A stretch of 64,000 nucleotides of DNA from Hypericibacter adhaerens (GCF_008728835.1 NZ_CP042582.1:5625001-5689000), one strand, 5' to 3'. Positions 1 to 8,454 are shown, numbered from the stretch's first letter. Numbers and translations: made by a program. Notes: generated by a model not told the origin, from the letters alone.

Positions 1-220
1 GAATGCCGATCTGCCCGTCGATTTCGCCCGCCAGGCCTTCGGGCGCGGTCTTGCGATCATCGACGAGAACCACATCGTCGCGGGATCCTCGCCGGCCACG
101 TTAACCCTGTGGCGCCTGGCGCCCACGGCTCTCCTCGCCCGTGTCAATCTCAGTCTCGACATCCGCAACGCCGTGCACGGGCTTGCCATCTGGCCGTTCG
201 GACGCACCTTCAATGAATAG
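1..220 (+). CDS. C-terminal end of an unidentified protein (5' truncated)
   Basis: An open frame runs in from the left edge (codons begin at base 2) and stops at TAG 218-220, leaving the last 72 residues. The visible peptide alternates short hydrophobic beta-strand-like stretches and turns (GRGLAIIDENHIVAGSSP; then VNLSLDIRNAVHGLAIWP), which suggests the last blades of a beta-propeller or another all-beta fold. No catalytic motif is present in this fragment and I do not recognise the family. It is on the same strand as the porins, with a gap of about 100 bases and no clear terminator between. The missing N-terminus is needed to identify it. Confidence 0.6.
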   Translation, partial: NADLPVDFARQAFGRGLAIIDENHIVAGSSPATLTLWRLAPTALLARVNLSLDIRNAVHGLAIWPFGRTFNE

Positions 221-322
221 GCCTTCATGCTCCCGGTGAGGGGGCGGGAGGCGAAGGATGTGACCGGCCGCCGGTAAGCCCTGGGGACATCCCGGGGCAA
301 AGCCGACGGAGGGGATGGATGG

Positions 323-1465
323 ATGAAGTTCGCCTTGCTGGGCACGACGGCGTTGGTCTCGGCAGGGCTCGTCAACGTTGCAGGCCCGCCGCGCGCGCTG
401 GCCGACAGCGGCGTCGAGCTCGGTCTCGGCGGCTATTACGGGGCGGCCGCAGGTCTCCTCTTCCATCAGGACGACGGCAGCGGCGAGCCCGGGCAGCATA
501 CCCGCGACCTCGCGTTCCGCCAGGATGTCGAGGTCTATATCCAAGGCAGCACGACGCTCGATAACGGCCTGACAGTGGGCGTGCAGCTGCAGCTCGAAGG
601 CCAGCAATCCGACGACCAGATCGACGAGGTCTATGCCTATTTCAAAGGCGGCTGGGGCCAGCTCCGCTTCGGCTCCGACGACGACGCCACCGAGCAGCTC
701 GGCTACCTGATCCCCAACGCCTCGTACAATTTCGGCGTGGATTCACCCAACTTCGACTTCGCCAACGATCACGCCGGATTCACCAACGGCAACTTCCAGA
801 CCAACGACACGCTGCTCGACATCTCCGGCGACGCCACGAAGATCATCTATTTCAGCCCGACCTTCGGCGGCTTCAGCTTCGCGGTCTCCTTCGCGCCCGA
901 CCGCCGCGGCGAGGACACCTACTCCTACTGGTCGGGCCCCGGCGGCACGACCAGTAGCAACAACACGGGCCAGGTGCAGAACGTGCTCTCGGCGGCCATC
1001 GAGTTCGATCAGGATCTCAACGGGTTGGGCCTCGCCTCCGGCATCGGCGTCAGCGAGGGCCAGTGGGAGAATCCGATCCCCAACCAGAACCGGACGACCT
1101 GGGGTCTGAACGGCCATCTCGATCTGAGCTTCTCCGGCTTCACCCTGGGCGGCTCCATGGCCTATCAGAGCAACTACACCACGATCGGCGCCGGGTCGGA
1201 CTTCCTCATCTATGGCGTGGGCGCGACCTACAACTGGGATGCCTGGACCGTCGGCCTGTCCTGGTCGCATGGCGACTACGAATATGCCAGCAGCACCGAC
1301 GACGACGATCTCGACATCGTCCAGTTCACCGGCCGCTACGATCTGGGCCCCGGCATCTCGCTGGATGCCATGGTGGGCGTGAACAGCCTCGACAGCGCCA
1401 ACGGCTCCACCCGTACCGACTACACGGCCTGGGAGGCCGGTATGGGCTTCTATATCGGCTTCTGA
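323..1465 (+). CDS. Outer membrane porin, paralogue 1 of 6
   Basis: A general diffusion porin (Gram-negative Porin_4-like beta-barrel), 380 aa. The ATG follows a GGAGG-type ribosome site in a run of GGATGG repeats. A signal peptide ends near residue 27 (ALA/DSG). The mature protein is rich in Gly, Asp, Tyr and Phe with alternating strands and ends in Phe (FYIGF), the C-terminal signature read by the Bam machinery. It is the most divergent of the first five paralogues at the N-terminus (VNVAGPPRALADSG instead of the AQAAQG pattern), and it lacks the conserved long leader found before paralogues 2-5. Shared motifs include LDNGLTVGVQLQLEGQQS, FGSDDDATEQLGYLIP and FAPDRRGEDTYSYWSGPGG. Substrate preference cannot be told from sequence. 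Confidence 0.93.
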   Translation: MKFALLGTTALVSAGLVNVAGPPRALADSGVELGLGGYYGAAAGLLFHQDDGSGEPGQHTRDLAFRQDVEVYIQGSTTLDNGLTVGVQLQLEGQQSDDQIDEVYAYFKGGWGQLRFGSDDDATEQLGYLIPNASYNFGVDSPNFDFANDHAGFTNGNFQTNDTLLDISGDATKIIYFSPTFGGFSFAVSFAPDRRGEDTYSYWSGPGGTTSSNNTGQVQNVLSAAIEFDQDLNGLGLASGIGVSEGQWENPIPNQNRTTWGLNGHLDLSFSGFTLGGSMAYQSNYTTIGAGSDFLIYGVGATYNWDAWTVGLSWSHGDYEYASSTDDDDLDIVQFTGRYDLGPGISLDAMVGVNSLDSANGSTRTDYTAWEAGMGFYIGF

Positions 1466-1749
1466 TCGAAAGGCCGCCGGTCCGCCCGCCCCGGCTGGCG
1501 CTGCGGTTGGCGACCGCCCTCCTTTGCCCCTCGCTTTGCGCACCGTCCGCTTCTCATCCCCATCGCGGCGCGCCGACCCTGAGCCGACCTCCATCATTGC
1601 CCCTGCCCTTTTGGTAAGTTTCGTCCGCCGGCGCCGCCCGGCGGCGGTCCCGTCGCGGCAATAGTTCCTGCTGGGATTTTCTAACTATCTGTTCATCTTC
1701 TTTGTGTCATTTCCGCAACAGTATGACAGAAAGGACATATTTCGACGGC
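1466..1749. other. Intergenic space between porins 1 and 2, no gene seen
   Basis: Short open frames here read on from neighbouring shadows and have no ribosome site or recognisable product. There is a GC-rich inverted repeat near 1626-1645 (CCGCCGG / CCGGCGG), but no T-run follows, so it is not a convincing terminator for porin 1. AT-rich sequence from about 1675 to 1745 precedes the porin 2 promoter box. Confidence 0.5.
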
Positions 1750-1953
1750 CGTTTGCTTGACCGTTAATGATGTCAGCGGGATAAGGTTATTCGCCGGAAT
1801 TCAGCGTCGATGCCGAATTCCTGTCTCGGGGGCCTTGTCTAGGGGGCTGGCGTGGCAGGAAACACGGTCCCTGGGGCTCGAGACCGGCAGCAATGGGGAG
1901 CCGAGGGTAGCTAGCGCCTTCGGCTAAAACTCTAAGAATAGGAACCGACTGTC
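1750..1953 (+). promoter_or_regulatory. Porin 2 promoter box and long structured leader
   Basis: TTGACC at 1757-1762 lies 197 bases before the ATG and matches the same box before porins 3, 4 and 5. The leader also carries the G-rich block GGGGGCCTTG...CTAGGGGGCT and a hairpin at 1901-1923 (CCGAGGG...CCTTCGG) ending 30 nt before the ATG. The ribosome site lies in CTCTAAGAATAGGAACC. The boxes are seen directly. Use as a -35 element and a transcription start about 200 nt upstream are inferred from conservation; no strong -10 is visible. Confidence 0.5.
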
Positions 1954-3087
1954 ATGAAACATGTTCTTCTCGGTACGACCGCTCTGGTCGCCGCCGGGCT
2001 CGTGGCGAGCAACGCCCAGGCTGCGCAGGGCGTTCAGCTCGGCATCGGCGGCTACTATGTGGGTGCGGCCGGTCTGATCCTCGATCAGGATGACGGCACC
2101 GGCGATCCGGGGCAGCACACCCGCGATGTCGTCTTCCGTCAGGACGTCGAGGTGCACTTCAAGGGCGAGACCACGCTCGATAACGGTCTCACCGTCGGCG
2201 CGCGCATCGAGCTCGAGGGCCAGCAGTCCACCGACCAGATCGACGAGGTCTGGGCGTACTTCAAGGGCGGCTGGGGCCAGGTTCGCTTCGGTGACGACGA
2301 CGACGCCACCGAGCAGCTGCACTACCTGATTCCGGCTGCTGCGACGGCGTTCGGTGTCGACACCCCGTTCTTCGAGTTCTCGAACAACCACGGTGGCTTC
2401 ACCAACGGCTTCAACCAGACGAACAGCACCGTGCTGAACATCTCGGGCGACGCCACGAAGATCCTCTATTTCAGCCCGACCTTCGCCGGCTTCTCCTTCG
2501 CGGTCTCGTTCGCGCCGGACCGCCGGGGTGAGGATACCTACTCCTACTGGTCGGGCCCGGGCGGCACGACCTACAGCAACAACACCGGCCAGGTTCAGAA
2601 CGTCTTCGCGGCGGCCCTGAACTTCGACCATGACTTCAATGGCGTCAGCCTCGCCACCGGCATCGGCTTCGCCGAAGGCCAGTACGAGCAGACGGGCGGT
2701 GTCACGAACAACGAAACGACCTGGGGCGTGGACGGTCACCTGATCGTCAGCTTCTCGGGCTTCACGATCGGCGGCGCCGGCCGTTACCAGCAGAACTTCT
2801 ACAGCGCCAGCGGCGCCGATCTGTGGACTGCCGGTGCGGGCGTCACCTACAACTGGGATGCCTGGACGGTCGGTCTCTCGTATTCGCACGGCGATTACGA
2901 ATACTGGTACAGCGGCAGCTCGTCGGACACGATCGACATCGTGCAGATCACCGGCCGCTACGACCTCGGCCCGGGCATCGAGCTCGACGCCATGATCGGC
3001 TACAATACGTTGGATGGCGGTTCCGGTACCGGCAACGCCGACGACGACACTTGGGAAGCTGGCGTGGGCTTCTATATCGGGTTCTGA
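1954..3087 (+). CDS. Outer membrane porin, paralogue 2 of 6
   Basis: 377 aa. Start ATG sits 8-10 nt after AATAGGAA in a leader shared with paralogues 3 and 4. Signal peptide MKHVLLGTTALVAAGLV..AQA is cleaved near residue 23. The mature barrel begins AQGVQLGIGGYY and ends GVGFYIGF with terminal Phe. It is extremely close to paralogue 3: bases 2092-2276 are identical to 3900-4084 over 185 nt, third codon positions included. That suggests gene conversion or a recent duplication. An acidic DDDDATEQ loop and an aromatic YWYSGSSSD loop near the C-terminus are typical of this family. It is followed by its own terminator. Confidence 0.95.
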   Translation: MKHVLLGTTALVAAGLVASNAQAAQGVQLGIGGYYVGAAGLILDQDDGTGDPGQHTRDVVFRQDVEVHFKGETTLDNGLTVGARIELEGQQSTDQIDEVWAYFKGGWGQVRFGDDDDATEQLHYLIPAAATAFGVDTPFFEFSNNHGGFTNGFNQTNSTVLNISGDATKILYFSPTFAGFSFAVSFAPDRRGEDTYSYWSGPGGTTYSNNTGQVQNVFAAALNFDHDFNGVSLATGIGFAEGQYEQTGGVTNNETTWGVDGHLIVSFSGFTIGGAGRYQQNFYSASGADLWTAGAGVTYNWDAWTVGLSYSHGDYEYWYSGSSSDTIDIVQITGRYDLGPGIELDAMIGYNTLDGGSGTGNADDDTWEAGVGFYIGF

Positions 3088-3116
3088 ACCCGGGAAGCCT
3101 TTGGGGGCCAGAGCCC

Positions 3117-3150
3117 AGAGGGGCGGCGAAAGCCGCCCCTCTTTCTTTTT
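3117..3150 (+). terminator. Rho-independent terminator after porin 2
   Basis: Perfect 11-bp stem AGAGGGGCGGC / GCCGCCCCTCT with a GAAA tetraloop, followed by TTCTTTTT. The same core recurs after porins 3, 4 and 5. Confidence 0.93.
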
Positions 3151-3545
3151 GGACTTCAGGCAAGGGGCGGCTCCGGCCGCCCTTTTTCTTTGCCCGGCCG
3201 GATGCGGGGGGACGATCCCGCAGGCCTCGCCGGGGCAGCGGGATTCCTGGCACCCTCTCTCGATTCATTGACCAATCAAGCGACCGGCGCTTCGCCCCCC
3301 GGCTCGCGGCGGCATGTCCGCCGCGGACGAGGAAACTCCGCGGTTTCCGCAAGGAAACCCGCCGGTTTCCGTCGAGAAACTCACGAGTTTCCGCTTAGAA
3401 ACCGACCAGTTTCCAAATTCATGGATGATCGTTCATTCCCTATCTAACAAGCTGTTTATTCAGTTCATGAAACTTCATCCATCAATGTCGATTCATCATG
3501 TGATCGTTGCGCCACAGCCGTGCAAAAAAGCATCAGTCGGGTTGT
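3151..3545. other. Intergenic space between porins 2 and 3
   Basis: About 400 bases without a gene. It holds the palindrome array at 3331-3414 and, from 3415, a marked drop in GC (ATTCATGGATGATCGTTCAT and onward) unlike the flanking coding DNA. I see no supported reading frame. Confidence 0.6.
3331..3414. repeat. Four palindromes repeated at an exact 22-bp period
   Basis: Four 18-bp imperfect palindromes start at 3331, 3353, 3375 and 3397, separated by 4-bp spacers (GCAA, GTCG, GCTT). Each has the form RGAAAC-(6)-GTTTCC: GGAAACTCCGCGGTTTCC, GGAAACCCGCCGGTTTCC, AGAAACTCACGAGTTTCC and AGAAACCGACCAGTTTCC. The arms are conserved while the central bases vary. The 22-bp period is about two helical turns, so all four would lie on the same DNA face. 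The array is 140-220 bp upstream of the porin 3 promoter box. It resembles an operator array for a dimeric regulator or an iteron-like site. Confidence 0.85.
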
Positions 3546-3761
3546 AGTTAACTTGACCCTGATGCGTCGCGAGCATGATCGTGCCGGCGGTGGGTAAGCT
3601 TCCGCCGGCGTAACAATCGCTCGAATGAAGTTTCGTCCAGGGGGCCTCGAGCTAGGGGGCTTGAAGGCAGAAGGACGAGCAGGGGCAGGTTGCAGCCGGC
3701 ATCGGGGACCGAAGGTGGCTAGCGCCTTCGGCAGCAACTCTAAGAATAGGAACCGACTGTC
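3546..3761 (+). promoter_or_regulatory. Porin 3 promoter box and long structured leader
   Basis: AGTTAACTTGACC at 3546-3558 is shared with porin 5 (7049-7061) and nearly with porin 4. TTGACC is 209 bases before the ATG. Two hairpins follow: GCCGGCGG / CCGCCGGC at 3583-3609 (8-bp perfect stem) and CCGAAGG / CCTTCGG at 3709-3731, which ends 30 nt before the ATG. The last 25 bases before the start are identical to porin 2. Promoter use is inferred. Confidence 0.55.
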
Positions 3762-4895
3762 ATGAAACATCTTCTACTCGGTACGACGGCGTTGGTCGCC
3801 GCCGGGCTTGTGGCAGGTAATGCCCAGGCCGCGCAGGGCGTTCAGCTCGGCATCGGCGGTTACTACACGGCCGCTGCCGGCCTGATCTTCAGCCAGGACG
3901 ACGGCACCGGCGATCCGGGGCAGCACACCCGCGATGTCGTCTTCCGTCAGGACGTCGAGGTGCACTTCAAGGGCGAGACCACGCTCGATAACGGTCTCAC
4001 CGTCGGCGCGCGCATCGAGCTCGAGGGCCAGCAGTCCACCGACCAGATCGACGAGGTCTGGGCGTACTTCAAGGGCGGCTGGGGTCAGATCCGCTTCGGT
4101 GACGACGACGACGCCACCGAGCAGCTGCACTACCTGATCCCGAATGCCTCGAACGCGTTCGGCGTCGATACGCCGTTCTTCGAGTTCTCGAACAACCACG
4201 GTGGCTTCACCAACGGCTTCAATCAGACGAACAGCACCGTGCTGAACATCTCGAGCGACGCCACGAAGATCATCTACTTCAGCCCGACCTTCGCCGGCTT
4301 CTCCTTCGCGGCCTCGTTCGCGCCGGATCGCCGCGGTGAGGACACCTACTCCTACTGGTCGGGCCCGGGCGGCACGACCAACAGCAACAACACCGGCCAG
4401 GTTCAGAACGTCTTCGCGGCGGCCCTGAACTTCGACCATGACTTCAACGGCGTCAGCCTCGCCGCCGGCCTCGGTTTCGCCGAAGGCCAGTACGAGCAGA
4501 CGGGCGGTGTCACGAACGTCGATACGACCTGGGGCGTGGACGGTCACCTGATCGTCAGCTTCTCGGGCTTCACCATCGGCGGCGCGGGCCGTTACCAGAA
4601 CAACTTCTACAGCGCCAGCGGCGCCGATCTGTGGGTCGCCGGTATCGGCGGTACCTACAACTGGGATGCCTGGACGGTGGGCCTCTCCTGGTCGCATGGC
4701 GACTACGAGTACTGGTACAGCGGCAGCTCGTCGGACACGATCGACATCGTGCAGCTGACCGGCCGCTACGACCTCGGCCCGGGCATCTCGCTCGATGCCA
4801 TGGTGGGCTACAACACGCTGAATGCCGGCGGCAACACCGGCAATCAGGACGACGACACTTGGGAAGCTGGCGTGGGCTTCTATATCGGGTTCTGA
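3762..4895 (+). CDS. Outer membrane porin, paralogue 3 of 6
   Basis: 377 aa with signal peptide MKHLLLGTTALVAAGLVAGNAQA, mature start AQGVQLGIGGYY and terminal Phe. It differs from paralogue 2 at only scattered positions, mainly in exposed-loop-like segments (NASNAFGV for AAATAFGV; TNVDTTW for TNNETTW; the end NAGGNTGNQDDDT). Long blocks are identical to paralogue 2 at the DNA level. The start is fixed by the conserved CTAAGAATAGGAACCGACTGTC leader. The gene has its own leader and terminator, so it is probably a separate transcription unit, regulated like paralogues 2 and 4. Confidence 0.95.
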   Translation: MKHLLLGTTALVAAGLVAGNAQAAQGVQLGIGGYYTAAAGLIFSQDDGTGDPGQHTRDVVFRQDVEVHFKGETTLDNGLTVGARIELEGQQSTDQIDEVWAYFKGGWGQIRFGDDDDATEQLHYLIPNASNAFGVDTPFFEFSNNHGGFTNGFNQTNSTVLNISSDATKIIYFSPTFAGFSFAASFAPDRRGEDTYSYWSGPGGTTNSNNTGQVQNVFAAALNFDHDFNGVSLAAGLGFAEGQYEQTGGVTNVDTTWGVDGHLIVSFSGFTIGGAGRYQNNFYSASGADLWVAGIGGTYNWDAWTVGLSWSHGDYEYWYSGSSSDTIDIVQLTGRYDLGPGISLDAMVGYNTLNAGGNTGNQDDDTWEAGVGFYIGF

Positions 4896-4927
4896 ACCCG
4901 GGAAGCCTTTTTGGGGGCCAGAGCCCG

Positions 4928-4959
4928 GAGGGGCGGCGAAAGCCGCCCCTCTTTTTCTT
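4928..4959 (+). terminator. Rho-independent terminator after porin 3
   Basis: Stem GAGGGGCGGC / GCCGCCCCTC with a GAAA loop, then TTTTTCTT. Same core as after porins 2, 4 and 5. Confidence 0.93.
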
Positions 4960-5181
4960 GGCGGCCGCGGCCGGGGCGCTCGCTCGCGCCGCCCCCATTC
5001 TTTCAGGGCGTTCGCGGCGGCGGCTTTGGGCCAGCCCCGGTTTCTTTCCGTAACGCACACCTCCCGGCGGCCACGCCCTATTGCAGGCACCAGACGCCCA
5101 GCATGAGCCAATGCCGGTGAACCCTGAACCGTTCTGTGTCCCGACGGCCACGGTGGGCAGAAAAACATCGGCATAAGGGGC

Positions 5182-5422
5182 AGTTAGCTTGACCGAAACG
5201 CTTCGCGGACATGATCGTGCAACCGGTGGGTATGTTCCCGCCGGCGCGACCATCATTCATCCGCCGGCGTAACGATCGCTCGAGCAAAGCTCCGTTCCGG
5301 GGGGCCTTGAGCCAGGGAGCTCAAAGGCAAGGGAACGGAGAGAGGCAGGTTACAGCCGGCATCAGAGACCGAAGCCGTCCAGTGCCTTCGGTCGCCATTC
5401 CAAGAAGGGGAAGCCGACTGTC
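5182..5422 (+). promoter_or_regulatory. Porin 4 promoter box and long structured leader
   Basis: AGTTAGCTTGACC ends at 5194, 229 bases before the ATG. The leader matches that of porin 3 in several blocks (ATGATCGTGC, GGTGGGTA, CGCCGGCGTAACGATCGCTCGA, GGCAGGTTACAGCCGGCATC), with an extra segment of about 25 bases that repeats CCGCCGGCG. The pre-start hairpin is at 5369-5391 (CCGAAG...CTTCGG), 31 nt before the ATG. Confidence 0.5.
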
Positions 5423-6553
5423 ATGAAACATGTTCTTCTCGGCACGACCGCGCTGGTCGCGGCCGGGCTCGCCGTGAGCCAGGCCCAGGCTGCGCAAGGC
5501 GTCCAACTCGGCATCGGCGGCTATTACGCGGCCGCGGCCGGCCTGATCCTCAGCCAGGACGACGGCACCGGCGATCCGGGGCAGCACACCCGCAATGTCG
5601 TCTTCCGCCAGGATGTGGAGGTCTATTTCCAGGGCGAGACCACGCTCGACAACGGCCTGCAGGTCGGCGCGCGGATCGAGCTCGAAGGCCAACAGTCCGA
5701 AGACCAGATCGACGAGGTCTGGGCCTACTTCCAGGGCGGCTGGGGTTCGTTGCGCTTCGGCGACGACGACGACGCCAGCGAGCAGCTGCATTATCTGATC
5801 CCGAACGCCTCGAACGATTTCGGCGTCGACACGCCCTATTTCGAGTTCTCGAACAACCATGGCGGCTTCACGAACGGTTTCAACCAGACCAACAGCACCG
5901 TGCTCGACATCTCGGGCGACGCCACGAAGATCATGTATTTCAGCCCGACCTTCGCGGGCTTCTCCTTCGCGGTCTCCTACGCACCGGACACCGGCGCCGA
6001 GGACAGCTACTCCTATTGGTCGGGCCCGGGCGGCACGACCTACAGCAACGATTTCGGCATCCAGAACGTCTTCTCGGCGGCCTTGAACTTCGACCAGGAC
6101 TTCAACGGCGTCAGCCTTGCCGCCGGCATCGGCTTCGCCGAAGGCCAGTACGAGAACACCGGCGGCAGCACCAACGTCGATACGACCTGGGGCGTGGACG
6201 GCCACCTGATCGTCAGCTTCTCGGGCTTCACGATCGGCGGCGCCGGCCGTTACCAGAACAACTTCTACAGCGCCAGCGGCGCCGATCTGTGGACCGCCGG
6301 CGCGGGCGTCACCTACAACTGGGATGCCTGGACGGTCGGTCTCTCGTATTCGCACGGCGACTACGAATACTGGTACAGCGGCAGCTCGTCGGACACGATC
6401 GACATCGTGCAGATCACGGGCCGCTACGATCTGGGCCCCGGCATCTCGCTCGACGCGATGATCGGCTACAACACGCTGAATGCCGGCGACAACACCGGCA
6501 ACAACGACAACGACACCTGGGAGACCGGTGTGGGCTTCTTCATCGGCTTCTGA
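5423..6553 (+). CDS. Outer membrane porin, paralogue 4 of 6
   Basis: 376 aa. Signal peptide MKHVLLGTTALVAAGLAVSQAQA; mature AQGVQLGIGGYY; C-terminus GVGFFIGF. It shares the LDNGLQVGARIELEGQQS and NNHGGFTNGFNQTNS segments with paralogues 2 and 3. It replaces the otherwise universal FAPDRRGEDTYSYW by YAPDTGAEDSYSYW and loses one residue near YSNDFGIQNV. The 3' third (the YWYSGSSSDTIDIVQITGRYDLGPGI part) is close to paralogue 2 at the DNA level. Own leader and terminator. Confidence 0.95.
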   Translation: MKHVLLGTTALVAAGLAVSQAQAAQGVQLGIGGYYAAAAGLILSQDDGTGDPGQHTRNVVFRQDVEVYFQGETTLDNGLQVGARIELEGQQSEDQIDEVWAYFQGGWGSLRFGDDDDASEQLHYLIPNASNDFGVDTPYFEFSNNHGGFTNGFNQTNSTVLDISGDATKIMYFSPTFAGFSFAVSYAPDTGAEDSYSYWSGPGGTTYSNDFGIQNVFSAALNFDQDFNGVSLAAGIGFAEGQYENTGGSTNVDTTWGVDGHLIVSFSGFTIGGAGRYQNNFYSASGADLWTAGAGVTYNWDAWTVGLSYSHGDYEYWYSGSSSDTIDIVQITGRYDLGPGISLDAMIGYNTLNAGDNTGNNDNDTWETGVGFFIGF

Positions 6554-6582
6554 TCCCGACAGCTTCCGACGTTCGGATCCCG

Positions 6583-6615
6583 GAGGGGCGGCCCAGGCCG
6601 CCCCTCTTTTCTTTT
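6583..6615 (+). terminator. Rho-independent terminator after porin 4
   Basis: Stem GAGGGGCGGC / GCCGCCCCTC with a CCAG loop, followed by TTTTCTTTT. Variant of the shared porin terminator. Confidence 0.92.
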
Positions 6616-7048
6616 GTCCTCTTTTGTCCCATCGCGAGGCGGCACCGGAAGCGTCCGCGCCACGCGCCGTTCCATTGCGCCCTGTCGGCCTCTCTCCGGA
6701 AGAGCCGAACCGCCGCGTCTCGAGCGAAGCGGCGAGATGTGAAACCCGGCCGCAAAGAGAGACTCGCCTCGAGTCACCTCGAGGCAATTCACGCATCGCG
6801 ATCGCAGAACGCGGGTGAACGAACCCCCATGAGCAGGCTCTCGCCGTTCATGCGGTGATCCGTGCCGGCCCTGAACGCGAATGCCTCGATTTCCCCCTCT
6901 GCCGCAAGCGATCAAGGCACTCAATCTCCGATTGCATAAGGCACAACCGGCGCGTGCATGGCCTCGCAATCTGAGCAAGCGTTCATGAACCGATGGAAAG
7001 CGTGTGATCCGGCCGCAACAGCCGGCGGCAAATGGAGCCTTTCCGGGT
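6616..7048. other. Long intergenic space between porins 4 and 5
   Basis: About 430 bases with no supported gene. Open frames here have no ribosome site and low-complexity Arg-rich translations. There is a local CTCGAGTCACCTCGAGG inverted repeat near 6769-6785. Otherwise I see nothing. Confidence 0.5.
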
Positions 7049-7260
7049 AGTTAACTTGACCCGATCGGGCCGCGGGCGAGATGGTCTTGCGCGGTGGGTG
7101 GATTCAATTTTGGCCAGCTAACGTGATCCCTTTCTCTCATGCCGCAACCTCAATGGGCTGTGTCCCGGAGAGACCAGGGGGTAATCGCGATCGCGGGGCC
7201 GCAACGAGGACGAGGGCGTGCAGACGCGTCTCGAACCTCCAATGATAGGAGCCCACTGTT
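7049..7260 (+). promoter_or_regulatory. Porin 5 promoter box and leader
   Basis: AGTTAACTTGACC at 7049-7061 is identical to the porin 3 box, and TTGACC is 205 bases before the ATG. The downstream leader diverges from the others and lacks the CCGAAGG hairpin. A second partial box, GCTAACGTGATCC, occurs at 7118-7130. The ribosome site is AATGATAGGAGCC. Confidence 0.45.
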
Positions 7261-8388
7261 ATGAAGAATGTTCTGCTCGGAACAACGGCGCTGGTTGCTG
7301 CCGGTCTGGTTGCGAGTCACGCCGAAGCCGCCCAGGGAGTCCAGCTGGGCATCGGCGGCTACTATGCCGCCGCTGCCGGCCTTCTGTTCGACCAGAGCGA
7401 CGGCAACGGCGATCCGGGTGATCACACCCGCGACATCGTCTTTCGTCAGGATGTCGAGATCCACTTCAAGGGCGAGACCACGCTCGATAACGGTCTCACC
7501 GTCGGTGCCCGCGTCGAGCTCGAGGGCCAGCAGTCCACCGACCAGATCGACGAGGTCTGGGCCTATTTCAAGGGCGGCTGGGGCGAGCTCAGATTCGGCG
7601 ACGACGACGACGCGACGGAGCAGCTGGGATACATCATCCCTTCGGCCTCCAACATCTTCGGTGTCGACACGCCTTATTTCGAGTTCGCCAACAACCATGG
7701 CGGGTTCACCAACGGCGTGTTCCAGACGAACAGCACCTTGATGGACATCTCGAGCGATGCGACGAAGATCATCTATTTCAGCCCGACCTTCGCCGGCTTC
7801 TCCTTCGCGGCCTCCTTCGCGCCGGATCGCCGCGGCGAGGACACCTATTCCTACTGGTCGGGTCCGGGCGGCACGACCAACAGCAACAATACCGGCCAGG
7901 TTCAGAACGTCTTCGCGGCGGCCCTGAACTTCGACCATGACTTCAACGGTGTCAGCCTCGCCACCGGTGTGGGCTTCGCCGAAGGCCAGTGGGAGACCAA
8001 GGCCTCCGGCGCCAACGTGGACACCACCTGGGGCGTGAACGGCCATCTCGATGTGAGCTTCTCGGGCTTCACCATCGGCGGCAGCGGCATGTATCGGGAC
8101 AACTGGCAGAGCTCGGCCGGCACCGATTACTGGGTGGCGGGCATCGGCGCGACCTACAATTGGGATGCCTGGACGGTCGGTCTCGCCTGGTCGCACGGCG
8201 ACTACGAGTACACGCCCTCGAACGACGACGACAAGATCGACATCGTCGAGTTCACCGGCCGCTACGATCTGGGCCCCGGTATCTCGCTCGATGGCATGGT
8301 CGGCTATAACGACATGAATGCCGGCGATACCGGCCATCAGGACGACAAGACCTGGGAGGCTGGCGTGGGCTTCTATATCGGGTTCTGA
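7261..8388 (+). CDS. Outer membrane porin, paralogue 5 of 6
   Basis: 375 aa. Signal peptide MKNVLLGTTALVAAGLVASHAEA; mature AQGVQLGIGGYY; C-terminus GVGFYIGF. The N-terminal third shares a near-identical DNA block with paralogues 2 and 3 (FKGETTLDNGLTVGAR to QIDEVWAYF). Downstream it diverges: KASGANVDTTW, GMYRDNWQSSAGTDYW and YEYTPSNDDDKIDIVEF replace the YWYSGSSSD loop. This mosaic fits segmental gene conversion. Start fixed by TAGGAGCCCACTGTT. Confidence 0.95.
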   Translation: MKNVLLGTTALVAAGLVASHAEAAQGVQLGIGGYYAAAAGLLFDQSDGNGDPGDHTRDIVFRQDVEIHFKGETTLDNGLTVGARVELEGQQSTDQIDEVWAYFKGGWGELRFGDDDDATEQLGYIIPSASNIFGVDTPYFEFANNHGGFTNGVFQTNSTLMDISSDATKIIYFSPTFAGFSFAASFAPDRRGEDTYSYWSGPGGTTNSNNTGQVQNVFAAALNFDHDFNGVSLATGVGFAEGQWETKASGANVDTTWGVNGHLDVSFSGFTIGGSGMYRDNWQSSAGTDYWVAGIGATYNWDAWTVGLAWSHGDYEYTPSNDDDKIDIVEFTGRYDLGPGISLDGMVGYNDMNAGDTGHQDDKTWEAGVGFYIGF

Positions 8389-8421
8389 ACCCGGCGGAAG
8401 CCTTGGGGTACCGGCGTCCCG

Positions 8422-8454
8422 GAGGGGCGGCGAAAGCCGCCCCTCTTCTTTTTT
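8422..8454 (+). terminator. Rho-independent terminator after porin 5
   Basis: Stem GAGGGGCGGC / GCCGCCCCTC with a GAAA loop, then TTCTTTTTT. Same core as after porins 2-4. Confidence 0.93.

Noticed and set aside
1626-1645. Terminator after porin 1
   Set aside because: GC-rich inverted repeat but no T-run follows on the + strand.
3331-3414. CRISPR array
   Set aside because: Spacers are only 4 bp and units are palindromic with varying centres; no cas genes are nearby.
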